10,000 bases of DNA from Kiritimatiellota bacterium (GTDB lineage: Bacteria > Verrucomicrobiota > Kiritimatiellia > JAAZAB01). The notes beneath the pieces are model-generated. The model worked only from the letters and a program-made list of their open reading frames with translations. It had not been told where the DNA came from and ran no database searches. Positions 1-6,503 of the stretch are shown piece by piece. The position numbers were made by a program, and so were the translations under genes. The stretch covers positions 1 through 10,000 of the forward strand of contig VSJD01000285.1 of NCBI GenBank assembly GCA_008636095.1, in the 5' to 3' direction. Each line of letters starts with the position of its first letter. The stretch's first letter is position 1.

Positions 1-170
1 GCCAGGTCGGACTTGCCGTCGCCGTCATAGTCTCCGGGCACCGGAACGGAATCCGCCCCGCCCCACGCGCCACCGTTGAGCAGGATGATTCCGTTCGCAA
101 TCGAATAGATGGACCAATAGCCATCACGATACACCGCCAAGTCGGACTTGCCGTCGCCATCATAATCCAC
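1..170 (-). repeat. Tandem 45-codon FG-GAP/VCBS-like repeat
   Basis: The DNA at 1-30 and 136-165 is nearly identical, a period of 135 bp or 45 codons. Both copies encode DYDGDGKSDL, followed in the complete unit by AVYRDGYWSIYSIANG and a Gly-rich stretch. The Asp/Gly loop resembles the calcium-binding loops of FG-GAP/VCBS beta-propeller blades in secreted proteins. The array probably continues left of the window, so the number of copies is unknown. Confidence 0.8.
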
Positions 171-2297
171 CGTTACTCCCCGCCAGGATGCCCGTAACGC
201 GTAAGCGCTGCCGCCATCCTCTCCACGGGTCACGGCCACGAACACGGTGCCGGTTGGTGCAACCAGGATGCGGCCCGCCACCGGTTGAATGGTTGCCATC
301 ATATTGAAGTCGGCATTCAACACATGCAGTTGCGGCATGGGCGTGCCCGCCAGGTTGAGTTCCAGCCAGCCGCTTCCAGACAGCGCAATGCGATACCATC
401 CGATCGTGTCGCCAACCAGGACGGCATTGGTAACACCCGGCGCCGCCAACACGGGAATATTGTCAACTGTACGATAATGACTGCCCATAAACCGCAACCA
501 TTCTTCGCCGTTGGTGCTGACTACTTTGAGCGTGCCGCCATCGTTGCGCCCGGCGATAAACGGGAGCGCCAGGCTGTCGTTCGAGGGCGCAAACGTAAAG
601 TTATTGAAAAACAGGAAGCCGTTTGAACCAGACAATGCCACAGGTTTGACGGCGTCAATCACCCAATCGAAATTGAATGGGTCGAGATCCGCGACGATCC
701 AGGCCAACAACGTTCGATTCGACCAGGCCGCCGACACCGGCAAGGGTGTAATGCGTTCGCCGATCATCGAGGTATTCCAGTATCGGCCCTTGTTGCTGCT
801 CGACATCAGTAACAGGTGTCCCAGCACATTACTGAATGCGACCTGGGCATTCGTGTTGCCCGCTTCCCAGAACCAGCCATTCACATGCGGGGCCAGGTTG
901 GTATAGATGGAAGCCGTGGAATCAAAGGCATTCAGGTATACTGTGAGGTATCCGTTATTGGTCGTGACACGGATCACACCCCCTTCGCGCGCGTAATAAC
1001 CCGTGATTTCCTCCCAGGATAAGGGCGGGGTGTTCGTCACCGGACTGTCGGGAAACGGCGCAGTATTGGTCGGCAAGGCTATTGCAAATTTATCGCGAAG
1101 GGCCAGCATCAGCGCCTGCTGGGCAACGTTCTCGGCCAGCGACCCGCCATTGCACATAACGGCCACGCCCAGGCCACGCTCCGGCATAACCTCGAGATGG
1201 CTGTGAAAGTAAGTTGTATCCCCGCCTTTATAGCAGGCCCGACCCGCATATGACAGATTGGGATCGGCCACGTTGTCCCAGCCCAGGCCACTCTGGAAGT
1301 TGGGATTTGAAGCCGACACCGCTACATTCGTACCCTGGAATGTCAGCATGGCCGCCAGGGCATTGGTGCTCATGAAGCGTTGGCCCTGGATCTCACCGCC
1401 GCCCAATAGCATCTCGATCACCCGCCCCATATCGTTGGCCGAGGAACAAATTCCGCCGCTGGCGTGGACGTTGACGATATCGTCCGGATACGCGTTGGTG
1501 CCGAGCATGCATCGGGCCAGCTTGCCGCTGAACTGGTTCGTAATCAATACAAGCGCCGTATTGGTCATTCCCAGTGGCTGAAAGACATCGGCGGTCACCT
1601 GCGCCACAAATGTTGTTCCGCTGAGCGCCGCTATCACGCTCTCCATGAGCGTAAAACCGTTGTTGTTATAAGTGTCCGAGAAGTTCGGGGAATAAACGGG
1701 GTATTCATCCGCCAGGCCCTCCAGCACTTCCACCCCATAGTGCAGATCGGGGACCGTCGTCTCGGCATACGGGGTATAATCGCCCGGCAATCCGCTCTGA
1801 TGGTTCATCAATATACGCGGCGTGATGGTAGCGGCGCGGGGAAAGCGGGAATGGAATGCAAACGTCGGCACGTAGTTGGTCACCGGGAGATCCAAAGACA
1901 ATTGACCCAGATCCACCTGGCGCATGGCGGCCAACGCGGTGAAGGTTTTCGAAACACTGGCAATGCCATACACGGTATCCGCGTCGGCAGCTCGCCCGGT
2001 GATCGGATCCGCCAGGCCGAAGCCCGTGGCCCACACGACCTGGTTGCTGTCCACCAGGACCAACCCCAGGCTGGAGGCGCCGGTCACCTGGAGCTGATTG
2101 GTAATATAGGACGTCAGGTCCCGAATGGTGGCGCTGTAGTCCGTGGCGGTCCCCGTCAGGGTGGACGCCATCCACAGCGCCAATCCGCAGAGCGCCGGTA
2201 ACCACCGGTGGGCCGGTCTCAACCGGCAGGCCACCCCCACTCCAGACCTGCTCGCAGCATCAATGACAACATCGCTGACGGACATTACATGTTGCAT
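1..2297 (-). CDS. Class C beta-lactamase-like serine hydrolase with C-terminal FG-GAP-like repeats (3' end beyond window)
   Basis: I translated this frame by hand from the ATG at 2297 to the window edge: about 765 codons, no stop. Residues 33-51 form a hydrophobic stretch after an arginine-rich segment, so a signal peptide and export are likely, with an unusually long n-region. The penicillin-binding/class C signature is complete: SVSK (Ser114 nucleophile, Lys117), an NHQSGLPGD segment, YNN at 210-212, QPLGMTNTAL, SGGICSSANDMGRV, and KGG at 357-359 as the KTG equivalent. The family includes esterases, D-aminopeptidases and beta-lactamases; the substrate cannot be told. Residues from about 380 to 700 look beta-rich and Asn/Thr-rich and I do not recognise them. 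DYDGDGKSDL repeats occur at 711 and 756 (calcium-loop, integrin-like). An AAGGAAG Shine-Dalgarno nine bases upstream supports this start. It probably follows the small gene at 2356-2535. I infer a cell-surface or secreted hydrolase whose repeats aid adhesion or stability. Confidence 0.9.
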   Translation of the reverse strand, partial: MQHVMSVSDVVIDAASRSGVGVACRLRPAHRWLPALCGLALWMASTLTGTATDYSATIRDLTSYITNQLQVTGASSLGLVLVDSNQVVWATGFGLADPITGRAADADTVYGIASVSKTFTALAAMRQVDLGQLSLDLPVTNYVPTFAFHSRFPRAATITPRILMNHQSGLPGDYTPYAETTVPDLHYGVEVLEGLADEYPVYSPNFSDTYNNNGFTLMESVIAALSGTTFVAQVTADVFQPLGMTNTALVLITNQFSGKLARCMLGTNAYPDDIVNVHASGGICSSANDMGRVIEMLLGGGEIQGQRFMSTNALAAMLTFQGTNVAVSASNPNFQSGLGWDNVADPNLSYAGRACYKGGDTTYFHSHLEVMPERGLGVAVMCNGGSLAENVAQQALMLALRDKFAIALPTNTAPFPDSPVTNTPPLSWEEITGYYAREGGVIRVTTNNGYLTVYLNAFDSTASIYTNLAPHVNGWFWEAGNTNAQVAFSNVLGHLLLMSSSNKGRYWNTSMIGERITPLPVSAAWSNRTLLAWIVADLDPFNFDWVIDAVKPVALSGSNGFLFFNNFTFAPSNDSLALPFIAGRNDGGTLKVVSTNGEEWLRFMGSHYRTVDNIPVLAAPGVTNAVLVGDTIGWYRIALSGSGWLELNLAGTPMPQLHVLNADFNMMATIQPVAGRILVAPTGTVFVAVTRGEDGGSAYALRASWRGVTVDYDGDGKSDLAVYRDGYWSIYSIANGIILLNGGAWGGADSVPVPGDYDGDGKSDL
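2207..2235. repeat. Imperfect hairpin inside the 5' coding region of the serine hydrolase
   Basis: GGTGG-GCCGGT and ACCGGC-AGG-CCACC are complementary arms around a CTCA loop, with a three-base AGG bulge. A perfect palindrome, CCACCGGTGG (2202-2211), overlaps the left arm. It encodes residues about 21-30, in the odd N-terminal extension before the hydrophobic segment. It may be a small palindromic repeat captured in the gene, or chance in GC-rich DNA. Confidence 0.4.
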
Positions 2298-2355
2298 GGT
2301 AAATTTCTTCCTTATGTACTTTGTGTATGAGAAACCGTGATAAAAAACAAGAGAA

Positions 2356-2535
2356 TCAAAAGGCTTTCTCCGTAAGCAGTTGATTGGACGTTACAAACAT
2401 GGTGCTGATCGCGGTGGTCAATGTTTCTGGAGAACAAGTAACCGTTGCGTTCGGCGTGAGCGTAGCCGCCGCCGTATTCTGGCCCAGTTCCCGAATCAGC
2501 TGGGCAGTTAATTTTTTACCGGTAGTTACACTCAT
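2356..2535 (-). CDS. Small threonine-rich protein of unknown function, 59 aa
   Basis: I do not recognise this protein. A TTG lies directly before the ATG at 2535, but the ATG is preferred because AGGGAGG sits eight bases upstream, the strongest Shine-Dalgarno in the window. The protein is soluble-looking: no signal peptide and no membrane segment. Fourteen of 59 residues are threonine, and there is one cysteine (Cys34). An N-terminal part with alternating charged and hydrophobic residues (GKKLTAQLIRELGQN) could form a short helix; the rest is Thr/Ser/Asn-rich. The gene lies 58 bp upstream of the serine hydrolase in the same direction, with its own extended -10 promoter, so the two may form an operon. 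A peptide substrate, RiPP-like precursor or regulator are all possible, but no modifying enzyme is visible. The evidence for a real gene is the translation signal and promoter rather than homology. Confidence 0.6.
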   Translation of the reverse strand: MSVTTGKKLTAQLIRELGQNTAAATLTPNATVTCSPETLTTAISTMFVTSNQLLTEKAF

Positions 2536-2543
2536 CAAATATG

Positions 2544-2550
2544 CCTCCCT
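2544..2550 (-). promoter_or_regulatory. Strong Shine-Dalgarno (AGGGAGG) of the 59-aa gene
   Basis: Read on the minus strand this is AGGGAGG, eight bases before the ATG at 2535. It selects ATG 2535 over the adjacent TTG and argues that the small frame is translated. Confidence 0.75.
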
Positions 2551-2574
2551 TACGAAGAATAACTATCCACTCAT

Positions 2575-2603
2575 AAGATAACACCTTGATTTTACATGTG
2601 CAA
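2575..2603 (-). promoter_or_regulatory. Putative sigma-70-type promoter for the small gene and serine hydrolase
   Basis: On the minus strand there is a TTGCAC -35 (2598-2603), a 17-base spacer and a TATCTT -10 (2575-2580). The -10 is preceded by TG plus one base, an extended -10 pattern. Transcription would start near 2568, about 30 bases before the small gene's ATG. Each box matches the consensus only partly; spacing and position are the main support. Confidence 0.4.
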
Positions 2604-2622
2604 TAGCCTGTTCATTTTCAAG

Positions 2623-2652
2623 TGGACAACCCAATGCGACATCGTCTATGCT
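2623..2652 (+). promoter_or_regulatory. Possible promoter for the SPFH protein gene
   Basis: TGGACA (2623-2628, five of six consensus bases), an 18-base spacer and TATGCT (2647-2652, four of six). This predicts a leader of about 120 bases. The 2536-2777 gap lies between divergent genes, so a plus-strand promoter must lie in it unless transcription comes from elsewhere. Other weak candidates exist in the same stretch. Confidence 0.3.
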
Positions 2653-2777
2653 TAAATACAAATGGTGGAGGACTGACAATAATCGGTGTCTCCAAGTTTA
2701 TCTCAATAATACCCGTTCGGCAGAAAGACCAAAACATGTAAAGAACCAAAGTGGTGCGTAATTAATGGAGGTATCAT

Positions 2778-3671
2778 ATGCTAATTGTATTTTTGGTAAT
2801 CGTGGCGGTTGTAATATTCCTGATTGGGATCCGGATCGTCCGGCCGACGCATCGCGGGCTCATTGAGCGGATGGGGCGATATCAGCGCTTTGCAAACCCG
2901 GGTTTTCACTGGATCATTCCGATCATTGACCGCATCTTCCAGGTGGACATCACCGAGCAGATGATTGACGCCGAGCCGCAGGAGATCATCACAAATGACA
3001 ACCTGAACGCCAAGGTGGATGCGCAGGTCTATTTCAAGGTCCGGGAGGACGAGGAAAGCGTCAAGGATTCCCAGTACAAGGTCTTCAATTATTCCTACCA
3101 GATCGTCAATCTGGCGCGCACCACGCTCCGCAACATCATCGGCACGCTGACCCTCCGCTCCGCCAACAGCGAGCGCGGTAAAATCAATGACGCCCTGCAT
3201 GCCACGTTGAAGACCGAAACTGTCCATTGGGGGATCGAAATCGTGAGAACGGAATTGAAGGAGATTGATCCCCCGCGCGACGTGCAGGAAACCATGAACA
3301 AGGTGGTCAAGGCGGAAAACGAGAAGATCGCCGCGATTGACTTCGCCACCGCCGCCGAGACGTTCGCCGACGGCGAACGGCGCGCCCAGATCAAGAAGGC
3401 CGAAGGAATCCGGCAGTCCAAAATCCTGGCCGCGGAAGGCGATGCCGAGGCCATCCGGCTCGTGAACGAGGCTGCGGAAAAATACTTTATCGGCAACGCC
3501 CAACTGCTCCGCAAACTGCAGGCCATGGAAACCGCCCTGGAACATAATGCCAAGATCGTAGTGCCCGCCGGCGCCGACCTCGTCAACGTGATCGGTGAAA
3601 TGGCCGGCATCGTGCCCCTCGTAAAAGACAAGACCAAGCTGACCATGCCGCCTTCCGCGGGTATGCGATAG
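2778..3671 (+). CDS. SPFH/band 7 (stomatin/paraslipin-like) membrane protein, 297 aa
   Basis: Residues 1-18 are a single hydrophobic segment with little before it, the usual N-terminal anchor of bacterial SPFH proteins. The band 7 domain follows at about 20-180, with typical stretches such as RPTHRGLIERMGRY, NPGFHWIIPIID and VDAQVYFKV. From about 185 to 250 the chain is rich in Ala, Glu and Lys (AENEKIAAIDFATAAET, AEGIRQSKILAAEGDAEA), the coiled coil through which these proteins oligomerise. Family members build large membrane rings that organise microdomains and often act with membrane proteases (compare HflKC and QmcA). Length is normal for the QmcA/paraslipin group. GGAGG six bases before the ATG fixes the start. 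The frequent partner NfeD is not in the window; hisF follows after about 50 bp. The family is certain, the specific role is not. Confidence 0.93.
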   Translation: MLIVFLVIVAVVIFLIGIRIVRPTHRGLIERMGRYQRFANPGFHWIIPIIDRIFQVDITEQMIDAEPQEIITNDNLNAKVDAQVYFKVREDEESVKDSQYKVFNYSYQIVNLARTTLRNIIGTLTLRSANSERGKINDALHATLKTETVHWGIEIVRTELKEIDPPRDVQETMNKVVKAENEKIAAIDFATAAETFADGERRAQIKKAEGIRQSKILAAEGDAEAIRLVNEAAEKYFIGNAQLLRKLQAMETALEHNAKIVVPAGADLVNVIGEMAGIVPLVKDKTKLTMPPSAGMR

Positions 3672-3716
3672 CACACAACCAAAGCAAACTCCGATTTGTC
3701 GAACGTCGAATAAAAC

Positions 3717-3720
3717 AGGA
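3717..3720 (+). promoter_or_regulatory. Shine-Dalgarno deciding the hisF start
   Basis: AGGA lies five bases before the ATG at 3726. An in-frame ATG at 3720 overlaps this AGGA and has no Shine-Dalgarno at a usable distance. The ATG at 3726 is therefore the better start and removes two residues. Confidence 0.55.
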
Positions 3721-3725
3721 TGCTC

Positions 3726-4496
3726 ATGAAAAAACTTAGTGCGTGTATCATGCCGTGCCTGGACATGTGTAACGGGCGGGTGGTTAAAGGCGTTCAGTTT
3801 GTCAATATCCGGGACGCCGGCGATCCGGTGGCGTGCGCCCGCGTATATTGCGAGGCGGGGGCCGATGAACTCGCCCTGCTCGATATCACGGCCACCGTGG
3901 AAGGCCGGGCAACTATGCTCGATGTGGTCCGCAAGGTGGCCGGAGCGGCGACCGTACCATTCACCGTGGGTGGCGGGATCACGGACGTTGATGCGGCCGC
4001 GGCCGTCCTAGAAGCCGGCGCCACCAAAGTGTCCGTGAGTAGCGCCGCTTTCCGCAAGCCGGACGTTATTAACGCCATGGTTAAAGCATTTGGATCCGAC
4101 AAAGTAACCGTGGCCATTGACGCCGCCGCGAATCCGGCCATGCCCTCCGGATATGAAGTATTCATTGACGGCGGACGCACAGCAACCGGCGCGGATGCCA
4201 TCGAATGGGCGCGGCGGCTGGATGGCTTTGGGGTCGGCACAATCCTGCCGACCAGTAAGACGACTGATGGCGTACGGACCGGCTATGATCTGCCCCTGAT
4301 TCGCAAGATCAAGGCCGTGACGACCGCACCGGTCGTGGCCTCCGGCGGCGCCGGGAAACTGGAGCATTTTTACGAGGCCGTGGTGGCTGGCGCCACGATC
4401 CTGCTGGCGGCTTCGGTCTTCCATTTCCGGATCATCACGATTCCGGAATTAAAAGCTTACTTACGCGGTCGCGGCGTGGAAGTGCCCGGGGCGTGA
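3726..4496 (+). CDS. hisF: Imidazole glycerol phosphate synthase cyclase subunit HisF, 256 aa
   Basis: HisF is a (beta-alpha)8 barrel that uses ammonia from HisH to convert PRFAR to imidazole glycerol phosphate and AICAR, in histidine synthesis with a link to purines. The signature runs the whole length: PCLDM with catalytic Asp13, GRVVKGVQFVNIRDAGDP, ADELALLDITA, VGGGI, AIDA with catalytic Asp132, ASGGAG, and LAASVFHF. Length is normal. Two positions differ from the usual pattern. The VSIN(S/T)AA motif reads VSVSSAAF, with Ser105 where Asn is usual; TSMDxDG reads TSKTTDG, with Thr179 where the first Asp is usual. This may be a lineage variant or a paralogue. No hisH or other his gene is in the window. 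The gene follows the SPFH gene by 54 bp without a clear promoter of its own and converges on the downstream gene with a 7-bp gap. The start at 3720 is the alternative. Confidence 0.93.
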   Translation: MKKLSACIMPCLDMCNGRVVKGVQFVNIRDAGDPVACARVYCEAGADELALLDITATVEGRATMLDVVRKVAGAATVPFTVGGGITDVDAAAAVLEAGATKVSVSSAAFRKPDVINAMVKAFGSDKVTVAIDAAANPAMPSGYEVFIDGGRTATGADAIEWARRLDGFGVGTILPTSKTTDGVRTGYDLPLIRKIKAVTTAPVVASGGAGKLEHFYEAVVAGATILLAASVFHFRIITIPELKAYLRGRGVEVPGA

Positions 4497-4503
4497 GACC
4501 TAA

Positions 4504-6369
4504 TCAGGCCAGCACGGCCAAGGCCGTGTCAACCCGGCCCATGGGGGCGGAGATCTGGAAGCCGGCCACCGCGCCCGCAATGCGGTCCCGGATTTCGCGG
4601 GCAATCTCGATGCCTGCCTTGAGACCGTCTTCCTTGGTCCGGCACTTGCTCATGCGCTGGAGGATGCTATCGGGCACCACGACCCCGGGCACGTGCCGGC
4701 TCATGAATTCCGCGTTCTTGAACGAAAGCAGTGGGTAGATGCCGGCCAGGATCGGAATGGTCTGGTGGTGTTTCCGGACACGGTCCACAAACCGGAGCAG
4801 CGCCTCAACCTCGAAAATAGGTTGCGTGAAGGCAAACTCCGCGCCGGCTTCGATCTTCTGAAAGAAGCGGGCGATCTCGCGCTCCATTTCCACGGCCACC
4901 GGGTTGGCGCCAACCCCGATGGCCAGGGCCGTCAGCTGTCCGATTGCCTGGCCGGCCGCGTCGAACCCATGATTGAGGTTGTTGACCAGCCGGGCAAGGC
5001 CGACGGCATCCAGGTCAAAGACCCCGGTCGCGTCGGGATAGTTGCCCAGCTTGGGCGGATCGCCGGTAATGAACAGCCACGTCTTAAGACCCAGCGCGTA
5101 AGCACCCAGCAGGTCCGACTGCATACCGATCAGGTTACGGTCGCGGCAACAGTAATGCGGGATGGGCTCGATCTTTAATTCCTTCAACATGGAAAACGCC
5201 GTGGCCACGACCGACATGCGCGCGCTGGCGCGCGGGCCATCGGGCAGGTTGATCGCATCCACGCCGGCGGCCTGGCACGCCCGGCACTTATCAAGGAACG
5301 CCCGCAGCCCGCCGCCGCTCGGGGGCGGAAGCATCTCGATGGACGTGGCCCGCCGGCCGGACGCCAACTTGGCGGCAAACGCCGACTTTTCCGGGAATGG
5401 GACCGCCGCAGGCGCCAGCCCCGCGTTTTTACCGGCCGTCGGCCCGGTCACCGGTTTGGAGGCAATCGCAACGTATTGCTTCACACCGCTCATGGATTTC
5501 ACAGCACGCGCGGCCATGCGGATATGAGCGGGGGTCGTGCCGCAACAACCGCCGACGCCGCGGGCGCCCAATTCAATATAACGTCGGCAAAACTCCGTGA
5601 AGTATTCCGGGCTGTTAAGATACAGCATCCGGCCGCCGACTTCGCGGGGCCCCCCCGCGTTGGGCATAATGACGACGGGCTTGGTGGTGCAGGCGATGAC
5701 GTTTTTAACGGCATAGAAGAGATCCGCGGGCCCGCGCCCGCAATTCAGGCCGATGAGATCCACATTCGGATCCGCCTCCAGCCGCCGCGCAAAAGTCTCT
5801 TCTGGTTTCGATCCAACCGGCTCCAAAGGTTGGGGAACCAGGGTGAAGGAGGCCAGCACCGGCAGGTTGTGGCGTTTGGCAATCCGGGCGGCGCGCTGGA
5901 GTTGGTCTATATCAAGGAATGTCTCGAGGACCAGCAAGTCAATATCTTCGCCCGCCAGGACGGACATCTGTTCGTTGAGGACATCATCAACCTGCGCGAG
6001 GAGCTCGCTCGTCGGCTGTTGATCTGGCGCAAAACAGGGACCCACGGAGGCCGCCACAAAAACTTTATCGCCGGCCGCCTCCCGGGCCAGGCGTACCGCG
6101 GCACGGTTGATGTCGGCCACGCGGTCAGCCAGTCCATAGGGGGCCAATTTAAGCCGGTTGGCGCCGAAGCTGTTGGTTTCAATGACATCGGCGCCGGCCT
6201 CGACATATTCCTGGTGAATACCCAAAACAAGCTTGGCCTGGGTCAGGCACAGTTCGTCGTAGCAGGCATTGAGGAAGACACCGCGCTGGTAGATCATCGT
6301 GCCCATGGCGCCGTCGAACACGAGCGCCCGTTCCCGGATTTGCTGGAGCAAGTTCCGCGACTTTTTCAT
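4504..6369 (-). CDS. Bifunctional homocysteine S-methyltransferase / methylenetetrahydrofolate reductase (YitJ-like), 621 aa
   Basis: This is a two-domain fusion like Bacillus YitJ (about 610 residues). Residues 1-295 are the homocysteine-binding barrel: FDGAMGTM at 18-25, ADVIETNSFGAN at 60-71, and the zinc ligands Cys210 (LNCG), Cys275 and Cys276 (GGCCGT). Residues about 335-600 are an FAD-dependent MetF barrel: SIEMLPP with Glu345, ITGDPP with Asp437, and TQPIFE with Gln516, matching the catalytic Glu, Asp and Gln regions of MetF. Together they make 5-methyl-THF and methylate homocysteine to methionine. No cobalamin domain is present, so the methyl donor for the first domain is uncertain (S-methylmethionine, or folate with help). 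A linker rich in Ala, Gly and Pro joins the domains at about 300-330. The frame is open upstream to 6561, but that part includes the palindrome and is not family-like. ATG 6369 has no Shine-Dalgarno and may be leaderless. It converges on hisF. Confidence 0.93.
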   Translation of the reverse strand: MKKSRNLLQQIRERALVFDGAMGTMIYQRGVFLNACYDELCLTQAKLVLGIHQEYVEAGADVIETNSFGANRLKLAPYGLADRVADINRAAVRLAREAAGDKVFVAASVGPCFAPDQQPTSELLAQVDDVLNEQMSVLAGEDIDLLVLETFLDIDQLQRAARIAKRHNLPVLASFTLVPQPLEPVGSKPEETFARRLEADPNVDLIGLNCGRGPADLFYAVKNVIACTTKPVVIMPNAGGPREVGGRMLYLNSPEYFTEFCRRYIELGARGVGGCCGTTPAHIRMAARAVKSMSGVKQYVAIASKPVTGPTAGKNAGLAPAAVPFPEKSAFAAKLASGRRATSIEMLPPPSGGGLRAFLDKCRACQAAGVDAINLPDGPRASARMSVVATAFSMLKELKIEPIPHYCCRDRNLIGMQSDLLGAYALGLKTWLFITGDPPKLGNYPDATGVFDLDAVGLARLVNNLNHGFDAAGQAIGQLTALAIGVGANPVAVEMEREIARFFQKIEAGAEFAFTQPIFEVEALLRFVDRVRKHHQTIPILAGIYPLLSFKNAEFMSRHVPGVVVPDSILQRMSKCRTKEDGLKAGIEIAREIRDRIAGAVAGFQISAPMGRVDTALAVLA

Positions 6370-6377
6370 GGGGATTG

Positions 6378-6406
6378 ATTTTACAAGCCGTCCCGCTCCT
6401 CGTCCA
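6378..6406 (-). promoter_or_regulatory. Putative promoter of the homocysteine methyltransferase/MTHFR gene (leaderless)
   Basis: On the minus strand TGGACG (6401-6406), a 17-base spacer and TAAAAT (6378-6383, five of six consensus bases). The -10 ends eight bases before ATG 6369, so transcription would begin at or within a few bases of the start codon. This agrees with the absence of a Shine-Dalgarno. I saw no SAM or SAH riboswitch in 6370-6465. Confidence 0.4.
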
Positions 6407-6460
6407 GCGCAGAAAGCAGCAATTTTGGATGTGATCCCGATTGCTCCCCGTACTCCAACC

Positions 6461-6503
6461 CAAAAATAACATTCCAACATTCTGCAGAATGTTGGAATGT
6501 TAT
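6461..6503 (-). terminator. Possible rho-independent terminator of the aminotransferase gene
   Basis: On the minus strand the palindromic stem begins at the aminotransferase stop codon and is followed directly by TTTTT (6461/6462-6466 region) and GGG. The stem is long but only moderately GC-rich, and the T-run is short. Position, immediately after the coding region and before the promoter of the next gene, is the best argument. Confidence 0.45.
6466..6503. repeat. Perfect 38-bp palindrome between the aminotransferase and the MTHFR fusion gene
   Basis: Every base from 6466 to 6503 pairs with its mirror around the central CTGCAG (centre 6484/6485), with no mismatch and no spacer. Each arm carries the words ACATTC and CATTCC. 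One frame reads NIPTFCRMLECY from both strands. The last base is shared with the aminotransferase stop codon (6503-6505). Such a long perfect match is beyond chance. It may be an intergenic palindromic repeat (REP-like), a terminator, or both. No second copy is in this window. Confidence 0.9.

Noticed and set aside
1464..2201. 245-codon plus-strand frame opposite the serine hydrolase
   Set aside because: Its sequence is Arg/His/Gly/Gln-rich without domain features, and the minus strand carries SxxK, YxN and KGG in order.
2341..2370. Terminator after the 59-aa gene (GAGAA/TTCTC stem with a T-run, minus strand)
   Set aside because: The stem is only five mostly A/T pairs with a ten-base loop, and the T-run is separated from it. 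Too weak to call.
2781..3674. 297-codon minus-strand frame opposite the SPFH gene
   Set aside because: It mirrors the SPFH gene exactly, has His/Asp/Gly-rich non-family sequence and no Shine-Dalgarno. The plus strand is a clear SPFH protein.
5476..6378. 300-codon plus-strand frame opposite the homocysteine methyltransferase domain
   Set aside because: It is an antisense shadow of a high-GC gene; the minus strand has the full catalytic motifs.
6370..6465. SAM or SAH riboswitch upstream of the methionine gene
   Set aside because: A CGAGGAGCG word recalls SAH riboswitches, but the required downstream partner sequence and length are absent and the promoter appears to lie downstream of it.
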